This document shows, one piece after another, positions 46,150-55,596 of a DNA stretch of 64,000 nucleotides (its first letter is position 1; each line of letters opens with the position of its first letter). Source of the DNA: CAYRLW01 sp964425215. Lineage in GTDB: Bacteria; Spirochaetota; Spirochaetia; Treponematales; Breznakiellaceae. The stretch is taken from the NCBI GenBank assembly GCA_964425215.1, contig CAYRLW010000016.1, positions 1-64,000 of the forward strand, written 5' to 3'. A program made the translations under genes and the position numbers. Under the pieces are notes generated by a model. It worked only from the letters and a program-made list of their open reading frames with translations. It ran no database searches and was not told the origin of the DNA.

Positions 46150-47855
46150 AAAGCCAGACCATGACCGGAGCCCAAGCTATTATCGCTTCGTTGGAACAGA
46201 ACGGTCTTACCCATATTTTCGCGTACCCCGGGGGCGCCAACATCCCCATGTTTGACGCCCTTATCGACTCTCCCATCCAGCTGGTCCTGACCCGGCACGA
46301 ACAGGGGGCCCTGCACATGGCCGACGGTTATGCCCGGTCCAGCGGAAAGGTAGGGGTGGCTTTGGTAACCTCGGGCCCCGGGGCGACCAACGCTATTACG
46401 GGGCTCCTGACCGCCCACATGGATTCGGTCCCCCTGGTGGTGATCTGCGGTCAGACCATTACTAAAAATTTGGGCCTTGACGCGTTTCAGGAGGCAGACG
46501 TTTCGGGGATCAGTTACCCGGTGGTCAAACATTCGTACCTGGTAAAACGGGTGCAGGATATTCCCCGGGTAATGAAGGAGGCCTTCTATTTAGCCACCTC
46601 CGGCAGGCCCGGTCCCGTATTGATCGACGTTCCCAAGGATGTGTCATCCGCGTCCTTTTCCCCCGATTTTGCTGTGGAAATGGACCTGCCGGGGTACACA
46701 GTTCCCCGGAGCTACGACGAAGGGGCGGTGGAATGCGCCGCTTCCATCCTTCACAACGCCCGGCGGCCCCTAATTTTGGTGGGTCACGGGGCGATTATTT
46801 CGGGGGCCCAGGCGGAATTGCGGCACCTGGCGGAAAAAATGCGGATCCCCGTGGTTTCTACCCTGCTGGGCAAGGGGTGTTTCCCCGAGTCCCACAGCCT
46901 ATCCCTGGGAATGCTGGGGATGCACGGCACGGCTTACGCGAACTACGCGGTAATGGAGTGCGACGCCATCCTTTCGGTGGGCTCCCGGTTTGACGATCGA
47001 ATTACGGGAGACCCGAAAACGTTCTGCAAAAACGCCCAGCGTATCCACATCGATATTGACGCGTCGGAAAGGGACCGTCAAATTCCGGTGGATTGTTTTA
47101 TCCACGCCGACGCCCGGACCGCCCTTTCCGCCCTGATGGCCCTGGCCCAACCGGGGGATACGGCCGAGTGGATAGATAGGGTGGAACATTTAAAACGACA
47201 GTTCCCCCTGACCTACGATGGGAATACCCTTTCGGCCCAACGGGTCATCGACGAGTTGTACCGCCAAACCAAGGGGCAGGCCATCGTGGTTACCGACGTG
47301 GGGCAACATCAAATGTGGGCCGCCCAATTTTACAAAACCGACCGGGGGACCAACTGGCTCAGTTCGGGCGGGGCGGGGACCATGGGCTACGGCTTTCCCG
47401 CGGCCATCGGGGCCCAGTTAGCCCGACCAGGGGAACTGGTGGTGGCTATCGTGGGGGACGGGGGCTTCCAAATGACCGAGTACGAACTGGCTACCGCGGC
47501 CCTGCAAAGGACCCCCGTTAAGGTGCTTATTTTAGATAACAAATACCTGGGTATGGTTCGACAATGGCAGGATATTTTCTTTAATAAGCGTCTATCCGGA
47601 GTGGCCATGGAAAACAACCCGGATTTTGTTAAGCTGGCGGAAAGCTACGGTATCCAGGCTTTCCACGTGGGAAACCTGGAGGAACTGCCCCGGGTGTTGG
47701 CCCAGGCCCTGGAGTATCCGGGACCCGCTGTAATCCACGCGGAGGTGGAACGGGAGGATAACGTTTTTCCCATGATCCCCGCGGGCTCGGATTACAGCGC
47801 CATGCTGTTACAGCGTCCCGAAGGAACCGTAGAAAAGCCAAAGGGGAGTACGTAA
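46146..47855 (+). CDS. ilvB: Acetolactate synthase large subunit
   Basis: A ThDP-dependent enzyme making acetolactate from two pyruvates (valine/leucine) or acetohydroxybutyrate (isoleucine), 569 residues. The ThDP-activating Glu is in LTRHEQGALHMADGYAR. The FAD-binding middle domain reads PILVGHG-like RRPLILVGHGA and RFDDRITGD. The ThDP/Mg motif is GDGGFQMTEYELATAALQ..PVKVLILDNKYLGMVRQWQ. I chose ATG 46146, which overlaps the leuD stop and has AGGA upstream. ilvN follows immediately. leuA, leuB, ilvC and ilvD are not in the window. Confidence 0.96.
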   Translation: MKSQTMTGAQAIIASLEQNGLTHIFAYPGGANIPMFDALIDSPIQLVLTRHEQGALHMADGYARSSGKVGVALVTSGPGATNAITGLLTAHMDSVPLVVICGQTITKNLGLDAFQEADVSGISYPVVKHSYLVKRVQDIPRVMKEAFYLATSGRPGPVLIDVPKDVSSASFSPDFAVEMDLPGYTVPRSYDEGAVECAASILHNARRPLILVGHGAIISGAQAELRHLAEKMRIPVVSTLLGKGCFPESHSLSLGMLGMHGTAYANYAVMECDAILSVGSRFDDRITGDPKTFCKNAQRIHIDIDASERDRQIPVDCFIHADARTALSALMALAQPGDTAEWIDRVEHLKRQFPLTYDGNTLSAQRVIDELYRQTKGQAIVVTDVGQHQMWAAQFYKTDRGTNWLSSGGAGTMGYGFPAAIGAQLARPGELVVAIVGDGGFQMTEYELATAALQRTPVKVLILDNKYLGMVRQWQDIFFNKRLSGVAMENNPDFVKLAESYGIQAFHVGNLEELPRVLAQALEYPGPAVIHAEVEREDNVFPMIPAGSDYSAMLLQRPEGTVEKPKGST

Positions 47856-48356
47856 ATGGAACGAAACCAAGAACAGCACACCATCAGCCTCTTAGTGGCT
47901 AATAAACCGGGGGTGTTGATCCGTATCGCCCTGGTGTTTTCCCGGCGGGGCTACAATTTGGACAGCGTGGTGGTTTCGCCCACCCATAGGCCCGAGTTTT
48001 CTCGCATGAATTTGGTAGCCTCGGGGGATAGGGAAACCCTGGGACAGATCATTAAACAGCTGGATAAGCTGGTGGACGTGATCCATGTGGCGGACCATAC
48101 GGGGGAAGAACTGATCGAGGGGGAGATCGCCTTTATCAAGGTCCGCTGTCCCGTGGAAACAAGGACCGAGCTGTTGCAGTTGGCCCACCACTTTAAAGCC
48201 CGGAGCGTGGACCTTACCGAAACGACCGTAACCTTTGAGGCCACGGGAAAAACCTCCAAACTAAACGCCTTCCAGTTGATGCTGGAAAAATACGGGATCC
48301 TCGAAAGCGTCCGTAGCGGCAAACTGATTATGGCCCGGGGGCAGGGGGCCACGTAG
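47856..48356 (+). CDS. ilvN: Acetolactate synthase small (regulatory) subunit
   Basis: The regulatory subunit of acetolactate synthase, 166 residues. The N-terminal ACT domain (HTISLLVANKPGVLIRIALVFSRRGYNLDSVVVSP) binds valine for feedback inhibition, and a second ALS_ss_C domain follows (FIKVRCPVETRTELLQLAHHF). The length fits the IlvH/IlvN long form. It starts directly after the ilvB stop. The convergent GGDEF gene ends nine bases away without a terminator. Confidence 0.94.
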   Translation: MERNQEQHTISLLVANKPGVLIRIALVFSRRGYNLDSVVVSPTHRPEFSRMNLVASGDRETLGQIIKQLDKLVDVIHVADHTGEELIEGEIAFIKVRCPVETRTELLQLAHHFKARSVDLTETTVTFEATGKTSKLNAFQLMLEKYGILESVRSGKLIMARGQGAT

Positions 48357-48365
48357 GGCCGTTTC

Positions 48366-49949
48366 CTAGACTGTCACCTCCCCTCCCCGAACCCGGTTCC
48401 TCCCTTCGTTCTTTGCCTGGTAAAGGTATTTGTCCGCCGAAGCCACGATGGTATCCGTGCTAAGGGAGCGTTCTGTAACATCATCTTTTTCAACGCATAC
48501 CCAGCCTATGCTTATAGTCAGGGGAATACGCTGTCCTTCCCACAGAAATTCGTGATTCTCTACTATCCAACGGAGTCTTTCAAAGAGACCCCCCAGTTCC
48601 CCCTTGCCCCGGAGGATCAAAAGGAATTCCTCCCCCCCGTAGCGTCCCACCCGATCCCGATCCCGCAAATTTTTAGAAAATAAAGCGGAGAGTTCCGTCA
48701 GTACATAATCCCCCGCCAGATGACCGTAGGTATCGTTGATGTTTTTAAAGTGATCGATATCGGCCATGGCGACGTAAAACCTATTGGCCGAACAGAGCAT
48801 TCCCATTAGCTGGTCTAAAATTGCCCCATGGTTGTAAATCTGCGTCAGGCTATCCCTTTGGGCCGAATCGATAAGGATGGTCTCCCTTACGGCGATAAGC
48901 TCCCGCATACGGTTAAAACTTTCTATGAGGGCGTTCAAATCCCTATCCTTTACCCCTTGGATATTATGCCTGTAGTTTTGTTCCGCCGCGGAATTTACCG
49001 CCCCCACCAGGGACCGGATGGGTTTGTACACGTGGGAGGCGATAAGGAACGATAGGAACGTTGAAAGAAAAATAGCCATGAGGGCTAACCAAATAATATA
49101 GCTTCGCAGATGATCCAGGGGTACCATTAAAATATCGGGGTGCAGGGATACCAGGATGCCTATATTGAGACTTTTTATCCAGGTATAAGCACCCGACAGT
49201 TCACGATTACCCATGGTATGCAGGATCCCCACCCCATCGGGAACCGAACGAAGATGTTGAAGATCGTCGGCGCGTATCTGGTCCTCCTTCTCTTTTCCCA
49301 TAACGAAAAATTTCCCCGATTGGTCTATAAGGTAAACCTGTCCCAGGTTAGAATTTGAAAGGTCGCTTACGATGCGGATAAACGTATCCAAACGGATGAA
49401 CAGGGCCGCCACGTGAGGGCGGAGTTGGTGGTCTAAAAAACGAAAGCCCACGGTCATGATCAGGTTGCCCGTATTTCTTCCGGGGGAAAATCCCATTATA
49501 CCCAGGCCCTTTTCAAAGGCCTGCTGTACGTACGGTCGATCTTTTAAAACGATGCTAAAGGGTTTTAAAGGATTATGGGTACGACTATTGATAATATGGC
49601 CGTTGGAATCGATGATCAGGATATCGGTGGTTTCGGTGTACACCTGGATAAAATCATTGATAAAGCGGGTTACCGATGGGGAGCCCAGCTCTTCGGTGTT
49701 TCGGTCTCCCATCATTTTCGCAAAGCTATTGGCATTGGCTATTTGGGTTTGAAGCCACCCGTTAATGGCCATCGAAAGCTGGTCCCGGTACAGTTGGGCG
49801 AAGAGGTTTTGCCGATCATAAAACTCATATTTGGTTTTAAGGCTTACCGCACCCAGTAAAAAGAGGGTGATAAAAACAAGGACCGCCGAAAAACCAAAAA
49901 ATTGGCGGCGAAAGAGCTGGGATTTGAATAGGTGAATCATGACCAACAT
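48366..49949 (-). CDS. Membrane diguanylate cyclase with Cache sensor and HAMP
   Basis: A 527-residue sensor that should make cyclic di-GMP. Helix 1 is at about 14-36, a double-Cache periplasmic sensor at about 40-275 (TDILIIDSNGHIINSRTHNPLKPF, DRPYVQQAFEKGLGIMGFSPGRNTG), helix 2 at about 278-300, HAMP at about 300-350 and GGDEF at about 365-527 with RYGGEEF near 435. The inhibitory RxxD site is RDRD, five residues upstream. The ATG at 49949 has AGGA upstream. The frame is open to 50057, but that extension runs into repeat half-copy C and is doubtful. Ligand unknown. Confidence 0.92.
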   Translation of the reverse strand: MLVMIHLFKSQLFRRQFFGFSAVLVFITLFLLGAVSLKTKYEFYDRQNLFAQLYRDQLSMAINGWLQTQIANANSFAKMMGDRNTEELGSPSVTRFINDFIQVYTETTDILIIDSNGHIINSRTHNPLKPFSIVLKDRPYVQQAFEKGLGIMGFSPGRNTGNLIMTVGFRFLDHQLRPHVAALFIRLDTFIRIVSDLSNSNLGQVYLIDQSGKFFVMGKEKEDQIRADDLQHLRSVPDGVGILHTMGNRELSGAYTWIKSLNIGILVSLHPDILMVPLDHLRSYIIWLALMAIFLSTFLSFLIASHVYKPIRSLVGAVNSAAEQNYRHNIQGVKDRDLNALIESFNRMRELIAVRETILIDSAQRDSLTQIYNHGAILDQLMGMLCSANRFYVAMADIDHFKNINDTYGHLAGDYVLTELSALFSKNLRDRDRVGRYGGEEFLLILRGKGELGGLFERLRWIVENHEFLWEGQRIPLTISIGWVCVEKDDVTERSLSTDTIVASADKYLYQAKNEGRNRVRGGEVTV

Positions 49950-50047
49950 TTTCCTATGAATAGAATCAAAATCCCAATCATTTTGGAATTTTTTCTCTTC
50001 CTTGGCAAGATTGAAAAAAGCCTTTTTCGGAATCTTTTCTACTTGAG

Positions 50048-50106
50048 GCTCTTTCAAAACTCAGAGAGTATGAAAGAGCTACCTTAGATGTACATGCAGT
50101 ATTTTT
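50048..50106. repeat. Double-hairpin repeat, half copy C (left half)
   Basis: The hairpin GCTCTTTCA...TGAAAGAGC (50048-50056 with 50071-50079) is followed by ACCTTAGATGTACATGCAGTATTTTT. This matches the left half of copy B (in the same direction) base for base except for a few changes. The AT-rich core and second hairpin are missing; after TTTTT the sequence runs straight to the E2 gene. The matching right half lies at 53969-54019, past E1. Confidence 0.75.
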
Positions 50107-50119
50107 GTTTTTTTATTCC

Positions 50120-51451
50120 CTATGCGGAAGTCCAGGTTTCCAGGCCTCTCTTTACCGTCATAAGGAAGCCGTCCGCCTCCGCTCCGTCCAAAATGCGGTG
50201 GTCAAAAACCAGGGAAAGGTACGCCATGGGCCGGATGGCGATGACATCCTGTCCCTGAACCTGGAGAACCACGGGCCGTTTTTGCAGGGCCCCGATGCCG
50301 AGGATACCCCCCTGATCTTTTACCAGGATGGGGGTCGCAAAAAGGGACCCGCTGGTTCCGTGGTTGGTGATGGTAAAGGTTCCTCCCCGCAGTTCCTCAA
50401 CCCCAATTTTCCGTTCCCGGGATCGTTGGGCCAGGTCTTGAATAGCCCGGGCGGTCTCGAACAGGGACAGACGGTCCGCGTTCCGGATAACGGGGACTAA
50501 AAGGCCCTCGGGACCCAGGGAAACGGCGATACCCAGGTGGATAGCCCCATGGTACACCATCCCTTGATCGGTCCAGCTGGCGTTCATAATGGGATGCTCC
50601 CGAAGCGCCCGGGCGACCACGGAGGCAAAGTAGGCTGTCAGCGTTAGCCGGACCCCCCGCTGTTCAAATTCTCTCCGGCGGCCTTCCCGATCCGCCAGAA
50701 CCGTCCCCAGATCCGCTTCCATCACCGTCAACACCTGGGCTGTAGAACCCAGGGATTCCATCATCCGTTCAGCGATACGGCGCCGGGTGGTCGAATGGGG
50801 CCGTCGTTCATCCCCCGGCTCCCGATCCGCCGCCGCGTCGAACCGGTCCACTGCGTCGAACCGGTCCGTTGCGTCCAGCCGGTCCACTGCGTCCAGCCGG
50901 TCCGCCGCGTCGAGTACGTCCTGTTTGGTAATCCGCCCACCCAGGGAGGAAGGGCGAACCCGGGCCAGGTCCACCCCCTTTTGGGCCGCCACCTTTCTAG
51001 CCAGGGGAGAAGCCAGGGGCCTCCGGGAACCCCCGGGAGAAGACGCGAATTCCCGGTACATTGTATCGTTTTGAACCGTCGCCCTTTGATTTTTGTTAAG
51101 CCCTGGAATATCTGTTGCAAACGTACTTTCTGGGGGGAGGGCGCCCTCGGTTCCGATGGGAGGAAGTATTGAGGTTCCGGTAGGGTTTTCGATGATGGCT
51201 TCGGTGGCGGAAGCGCGCTCCTCCAGAAGCGCCAAGGGATCCCCTACGGCGACCGTGGCTCCCTCGCTTACCAGGCGCCGTACCAGCACCCCGGCGACGG
51301 GGGAGGGGAGTTCGGTAACCACCTTATCCGACTCCAGTTCCATTAGGTTTTGATTCTCTTCTACCGCTTGCCCCTCTTCCACCAGCCAGCGGCCCAGGGT
51401 TAGCTCGTCGACCCCTTCACCTAAACGGGGCGCCAGTACGGTCCTCGTCAT
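50120..51451 (-). CDS. 2-oxo acid dehydrogenase E2 (lipoyl acyltransferase)
   Basis: A 443-residue dihydrolipoyl acyltransferase. The lipoyl domain is at 1-80 with Lys43 in LESDKVV. A linker is followed by a peripheral subunit-binding domain (about 118-165, ASPLARKVAAQKGVDLARVRPSS), a DRxDA repeat linker, and the catalytic domain (about 205-443) with the acyltransferase His and Asp in VFDHRILDGAEADGF. The ATG at 51451 is six bases after GGAGG. It follows the E1 gene by 31 bp. E3 is not in the window. The acyl group (acetyl or branched-chain) is not clear; E1 and E2 lie near the leu/ilv genes. Confidence 0.92.
   Translation of the reverse strand: MTRTVLAPRLGEGVDELTLGRWLVEEGQAVEENQNLMELESDKVVTELPSPVAGVLVRRLVSEGATVAVGDPLALLEERASATEAIIENPTGTSILPPIGTEGALPPESTFATDIPGLNKNQRATVQNDTMYREFASSPGGSRRPLASPLARKVAAQKGVDLARVRPSSLGGRITKQDVLDAADRLDAVDRLDATDRFDAVDRFDAAADREPGDERRPHSTTRRRIAERMMESLGSTAQVLTVMEADLGTVLADREGRRREFEQRGVRLTLTAYFASVVARALREHPIMNASWTDQGMVYHGAIHLGIAVSLGPEGLLVPVIRNADRLSLFETARAIQDLAQRSRERKIGVEELRGGTFTITNHGTSGSLFATPILVKDQGGILGIGALQKRPVVLQVQGQDVIAIRPMAYLSLVFDHRILDGAEADGFLMTVKRGLETWTSA
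50835..50906 (-). repeat. Four 18-bp tandem repeats in the E2 linker
   Basis: Four copies of an 18-bp unit (GCGTCGAACCGGTCCACT and variants on the plus strand) at 50835-50852, 50853-50870, 50871-50888 and 50889-50906. They encode the hexapeptide DR(L/F)DA(V/T/A). The unit is a multiple of three, so copy number can change without frameshift. It lengthens the flexible linker between the E1/E3-binding domain and the catalytic core. Confidence 0.85.
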
Positions 51452-51482
51452 CGTGTACCTCCATAACAATCGGTCATAACAA

Positions 51483-53903
51483 TCAGTATAGGGCGGGAAA
51501 ACGGGAGGGGGCGTACTCCCGAAGCATGCCGTAGGCCACGTCAAAAATCGTTTCCCGGTTAGGTTTGGACCAATAGTCCCCGTCGGACCCGTAGGCCGGC
51601 CGGTGGGCGGCGGCGCTGAGGGTCCGGGGCGGGGCGTCTAAATAGTCAAAGGCCCCCTGCCGTTCCAGCACGTCCTGTAGAATATAGGCCCCCGTTCCCC
51701 CGGGGATGTCCTCGTCCACCACCAGCAGTTTTCCGGTTTTTTTTACCGATTCCCCCAGCAGACCCGGGATATCAAAGGGTAGCAGGGATTGGACGTCCAT
51801 AACCTCCGCCCGGATCCCCACTTCCTCCAAATCCTGGGCCGCCTCCAAAACGATACGGGTTGTGGCTCCGTAGGTTGCCACGGTCAGGTCCTCTCCGGTT
51901 TTAAGAAGCTCCGGAACCCCCAGGGGAACGGTAATATCGGCTAAATTGTCGGGCAGTCGTTCTTTTTTGCGGTAACCGTTCAAAACTTCAACCACGATGG
52001 CCGGTTCGTCGGATCGCAGAAGGGTGTTGTAAAACCCCGCGGCCTGGGTAAAGTCCCGGGGAACCAGGACGTGCATACCCCGGACCAGGTGGATAATACC
52101 CCCCATGGGGGACCCCGCGTGCCAGACCCCCTCTAGCCGATGCCCCCGGGTACGGATGATGACCGGGGCCTTCTGGCCCCCCACGGTTCTCCAATGGAGG
52201 GTTGCCAAATCGTCGGAGAGGATCTGGAGACCGTAGAGCAGGTAGTCCAGGTATTGAATCTCCGCGATGGGCCGTAGGCCCCGCAGGGCCAACCCTATGG
52301 CTTGACCGACGATGGTGGCTTCCCGGATCCCCGTGTCGGCGATACGGTAGGGACCGTACTTTTCCTGAAGCCCCCGAAAACCCTGGTTTACGTCCCCCAG
52401 GGCCCCCAGGTCCTCCCCAAAGGCGATAAGCCGGGGGTCCCGGGTAAAGGCCCCGTCAAAAAAAGCGTTCATCAGCTCAAACCCCATAACCGTGGGGGAA
52501 TTATCGCTGTATTGGGGCTTCACATCCTGAACGCGAAGGGCCGATTCGGCGGATTGGGAGTACAGGTGGGACCCGTAACGCCGCTGAGCTTGGGCCTCCA
52601 ATTCCCGGTACGTATCCAAAAGTTGCTTCCGCAGGGAAGGGGCGCTTCCCCGGCTTGCAACCAGGGCCCGGTGAAGCACCGAAGCGGTATCCCGGCGGTA
52701 GGGCGCTCCCTGTCCCCCCGGGGTTTCCAGGGTTTCCACCAGCCGAGGGAGCTCTGGAATGGAGGTTTGGGTTTTTAAAAGGGCCGCAACCCGTTGGCGT
52801 TCCCGCAGGATCGGTTCGCTGTAGGCGGCAAAAGCCCGGTTTTTTGCTCCCTCTACCTCTTCCTGGGCCTCCCGTTCCAGGCGGTCCAGTTCTTCTTCCG
52901 TCGCGACTTTCCGTTCCACAAGCCACAGCTTGTACTGGCGTAAACAGTCGAAGCGTTTTTCCCACTCCAAACGATCCGCGTCCTTATACCGTTCCTGGGA
53001 ACCCGAGGTGGAGTGCCCCAGGGGCTGGGTACAGTCGGTTACGTGGACCAGGGCAGGGATATGGTAGCGCCGGGCGTTATCCCCCGCGGTCCCCAGGGCC
53101 TTTAACAGTTCCGGGTAATCCCAACAGGGGACCGTGTACAGGTCGAAACCCTGATCGCACTCCTCGGCGGGGCACGCTATCCTTCTAAAACCTTCCAAGA
53201 TGGAAGATATATTTTCCTTCACCATTTGGAACTGGTTGGGGACCGAAATCCCGTACCCATCGTCGTACACCGTTATTACCGCGGGAGCGTGGAGAACCCC
53301 GATAGCGTTCACGGATTCCCAAAAAAGCCCCTCGGCGGTGGAAGCGTTCCCGATGGTCACCCAGGTTACCTCGTTGCCTCCCTGGGAAAAACGCGGATCC
53401 ACCCCTATCCCTTCTTTTTGAAAACGCCGATAGAGGACCGAAGCGTAGGCCAGGCCTACGGAACGGGGAAACTGGGAGGCGGTGGGAGAGACGTCGGAGG
53501 AACTGTTGAATCGGGTCGTTTGGTCGAGCCACGACCCTTCGGAATCCAGGAGGCGGCTTCCAAAATGGCCGTTCATACCCCGGCCTCCGGTCATGGGCTC
53601 CCGATCCAGATCCGCGTCGGCGTAGAGTTGGGCAAAGTATTGTTCCACGGTAAGCACGCCCCGGGCGAACATCCACGTTTGGTCCCGGTAATAACCGGAC
53701 CGCCAATCCCCCGTTTGGCAAAAACGGGCCAAGGCTAGTTGGGCTAGTTCTTTTCCATCCCCAAAAATGCCAAACTTCGCCTTTCCGCTCAATACCTCCC
53801 GTCGACCCACGATGGACGCGTACCGGGATACCCAACCCAGCCGGTAGTCCGCCAAAAGCTCCGACGCTGGAAGAGGAAGCGCTTGATCGACCGTAATTTC
53901 CAT
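51483..53903 (-). CDS. 2-oxo acid dehydrogenase E1, fused alpha and beta
   Basis: An 806-residue ThDP enzyme in which the usual E1 alpha (about 1-350) and beta (about 455-806) chains are fused. The alpha part has YYRDQTWMFARGVLTVEQYFAQLYAD, MTGGRGMNGHFG and the ThDP region IGNASTAEGLFWESVNAIGVL (GNA instead of GDG). The beta part has FGEDLGALGDVNQGFRGLQEKYG, DTGIREATIVGQAIGLALRGLRPIAEIQY and the C-terminal transketolase domain. Such fusions are known in Bacteroidetes and some other bacteria. A helical stretch of about 100 residues joins the halves. The ATG at 53903 has GGAGGA upstream; the TTG before it is rejected. Substrate is pyruvate or a branched-chain oxo acid. Confidence 0.9.
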   Translation of the reverse strand: MEITVDQALPLPASELLADYRLGWVSRYASIVGRREVLSGKAKFGIFGDGKELAQLALARFCQTGDWRSGYYRDQTWMFARGVLTVEQYFAQLYADADLDREPMTGGRGMNGHFGSRLLDSEGSWLDQTTRFNSSSDVSPTASQFPRSVGLAYASVLYRRFQKEGIGVDPRFSQGGNEVTWVTIGNASTAEGLFWESVNAIGVLHAPAVITVYDDGYGISVPNQFQMVKENISSILEGFRRIACPAEECDQGFDLYTVPCWDYPELLKALGTAGDNARRYHIPALVHVTDCTQPLGHSTSGSQERYKDADRLEWEKRFDCLRQYKLWLVERKVATEEELDRLEREAQEEVEGAKNRAFAAYSEPILRERQRVAALLKTQTSIPELPRLVETLETPGGQGAPYRRDTASVLHRALVASRGSAPSLRKQLLDTYRELEAQAQRRYGSHLYSQSAESALRVQDVKPQYSDNSPTVMGFELMNAFFDGAFTRDPRLIAFGEDLGALGDVNQGFRGLQEKYGPYRIADTGIREATIVGQAIGLALRGLRPIAEIQYLDYLLYGLQILSDDLATLHWRTVGGQKAPVIIRTRGHRLEGVWHAGSPMGGIIHLVRGMHVLVPRDFTQAAGFYNTLLRSDEPAIVVEVLNGYRKKERLPDNLADITVPLGVPELLKTGEDLTVATYGATTRIVLEAAQDLEEVGIRAEVMDVQSLLPFDIPGLLGESVKKTGKLLVVDEDIPGGTGAYILQDVLERQGAFDYLDAPPRTLSAAAHRPAYGSDGDYWSKPNRETIFDVAYGMLREYAPSRFPALY

Positions 53904-53968
53904 CAACTATCCTCCACGAACAGTATAGTTGAATATACTGAATTTTTACAAAAATCAGGGGTTTACTC

Positions 53969-54019
53969 AAAAATACTGCAAGAGCCTTTTTCAAAAGTAA
54001 CTCTTTTAAAAAGAGGCTT
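53969..54019. repeat. Double-hairpin repeat, half copy D (right half)
   Basis: AAAAATACTGCAAGAG, as in the right half of copy B, is followed by a hairpin AGCCTTTTTCAAAAG...CTTTTAAAAAGAGGCT with small mismatches. The left hairpin and core are absent. It stands between the E1 promoter side and the TRAP operon. The rest of the 210-bp gap must hold the divergent E1 and dctP promoters; I see no confident hexamers. Confidence 0.65.
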
Positions 54020-54115
54020 CCATATTTCCTAATTTTGCGTTGACTTCTCCGTAGAGGGATAGTAGGATAAGAGGGTTATGAATTTCTATGCAAAGTAACA
54101 GATGAGGAGGATTGT

Positions 54116-55075
54116 ATGAAGAAGTTGATTCTGGCCCTCTGCGTGGCTAGTCTAGCCCTAGCTCCCCTTTTCGCGGTGGATATTAAATTAGCCCACGTGG
54201 TCAACGAGCAGGATTCTTTCCATCTGGCGGCCCTTAAGTTTAAGGAACTGACGGAAAAGTACACCAACGGGGAAGTAAAAGTAACGATTTACCCTAACGC
54301 GGTTCTTGGGGACGAGCGGACCCTTTTGGAACGGATGAAAATGGGAATCGTCGATGCGGGGATCATTACCAGCGGACCCTTTGTGAACTTTGTCCCCCAA
54401 TTTGGAGCCATCGATCTACCCTTCCTCTTTAGAAACCCCGAACACGCGTACAAAGTGCTCGACGGTCCCATCGGAAACAAACTGTTTGCCGATTTAGAAA
54501 GCCAGGGTTGGAAGGGGCTAGCCTGGGCGGAACGGGGATTTAGAAACTTGACCAACAGTAAGCGGCCGGTTAATAGCCCCGAGGATATGAAGGGCCTTAA
54601 GATCCGTCTTATGCAAAACCCTATTTATGTGGATTCCTTTAAGGCCCTGGGGGCGAACGCGGTACCTATGGCTTGGACCGAAGCGCTCACAGCCCTGCAA
54701 CAGCATACTATCGACGGACAGGAAAACCCCTTAAACGTGATCGTTTCCTTTAAACTCTACGAAAGCCAAAAGTATATGACCATTACCCGGCACGCCTACG
54801 CCCCCGCACCAATAATTATGAGCCTGATGACCTGGAAAAAACTCAACGGGAACCAACAAAAAGCGGTGCTTCAGGCGGCTCAGGAAGCGGCTCAGTACGA
54901 ACGGAATTTCGATAACGAGAACGAAGCCAAATGGCTAAAAGAGTTGGCGGATAAGGGCATGGTTATTTCTACCCCCGATTTGGCTCCATTTTTGGCGGCG
55001 GTAAAACCGGTATACGATCAATACGTTCCTAAATACGGAAAGGATTTTATCGACGCGATTTTGAATACCAAATAG
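54116..55075 (+). CDS. dctP: TRAP transporter substrate-binding protein (DctP type)
   Basis: A 319-residue periplasmic receptor with a signal peptide (about 1-20, ending APLFA). IKLAHVVNEQDSFHLAALKFKE, VTIYPNAVLGDERTLLERMKMG, and RGFRNLTNSKRPVNSPEDMKGLKIR are the DctP pattern; the Arg in KIRLM binds the substrate carboxylate in this family. It should capture a carboxylic acid for the two membrane subunits. GAGGAGG precedes the ATG. It is the first gene of dctPQM. Confidence 0.94.
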   Translation: MKKLILALCVASLALAPLFAVDIKLAHVVNEQDSFHLAALKFKELTEKYTNGEVKVTIYPNAVLGDERTLLERMKMGIVDAGIITSGPFVNFVPQFGAIDLPFLFRNPEHAYKVLDGPIGNKLFADLESQGWKGLAWAERGFRNLTNSKRPVNSPEDMKGLKIRLMQNPIYVDSFKALGANAVPMAWTEALTALQQHTIDGQENPLNVIVSFKLYESQKYMTITRHAYAPAPIIMSLMTWKKLNGNQQKAVLQAAQEAAQYERNFDNENEAKWLKELADKGMVISTPDLAPFLAAVKPVYDQYVPKYGKDFIDAILNTK

Positions 55076-55086
55076 GGGTCCTTCCG

Positions 55087-55596
55087 ATGGCTGAAACAAA
55101 ATCCGGTGGAGGGGGGCATCCGTTCCTTCTTCACCGTTTGAGCGATCGATTAAATACCATAACCGAAGGGGCCCTGTTTGGGGTGATTATTGTGATGGTT
55201 TCCCTTACGACCCTGCAGGTTATTTTTCGTGTTTTCTTCCAGGCCCTGACCTGGTCCGAGGAGCTTTCCTGCTTTCTGTTGGTCTTAGCCAGCCTTTTGG
55301 GAGCCGCCGTGGCCTTTAAGCGGGGAAGCCACATCGCCGTGACCCTTATCGTCGATAGGGTACCGGTGTTGGTAAAAAAAATCTTGGGTACCCTAACCCA
55401 ACTGCTGGGGATCGTCTTTTTTGGGATCGTGGCCCTGTTCGGGGCCCAGCTGATGCAAACCGAAGGGGGCCAACTAACGCCGGCCCTGCAAATCTCCATG
55501 GCCTGGATTTACTCCATGTATCCCCTCTGCGGCCTTATCATTCTTATCCACCTGTTGGATAATCTTGTAAAACTGTGGGAACGGGAGGAAGCCTGA
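55087..55596 (+). CDS. dctQ: TRAP transporter small permease (DctQ type)
   Basis: A 169-residue inner-membrane protein with four predicted helices. The WSEELSCFLLVLASLLGAAVAFKRGSHI segment is the DctQ signature. It joins DctM into one permease unit. It begins 11 bases after dctP, and its TGA overlaps the dctM start (TGATG). The N-terminal 17 residues are polar and Gly-rich. Confidence 0.92.
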   Translation: MAETKSGGGGHPFLLHRLSDRLNTITEGALFGVIIVMVSLTTLQVIFRVFFQALTWSEELSCFLLVLASLLGAAVAFKRGSHIAVTLIVDRVPVLVKKILGTLTQLLGIVFFGIVALFGAQLMQTEGGQLTPALQISMAWIYSMYPLCGLIILIHLLDNLVKLWEREEA

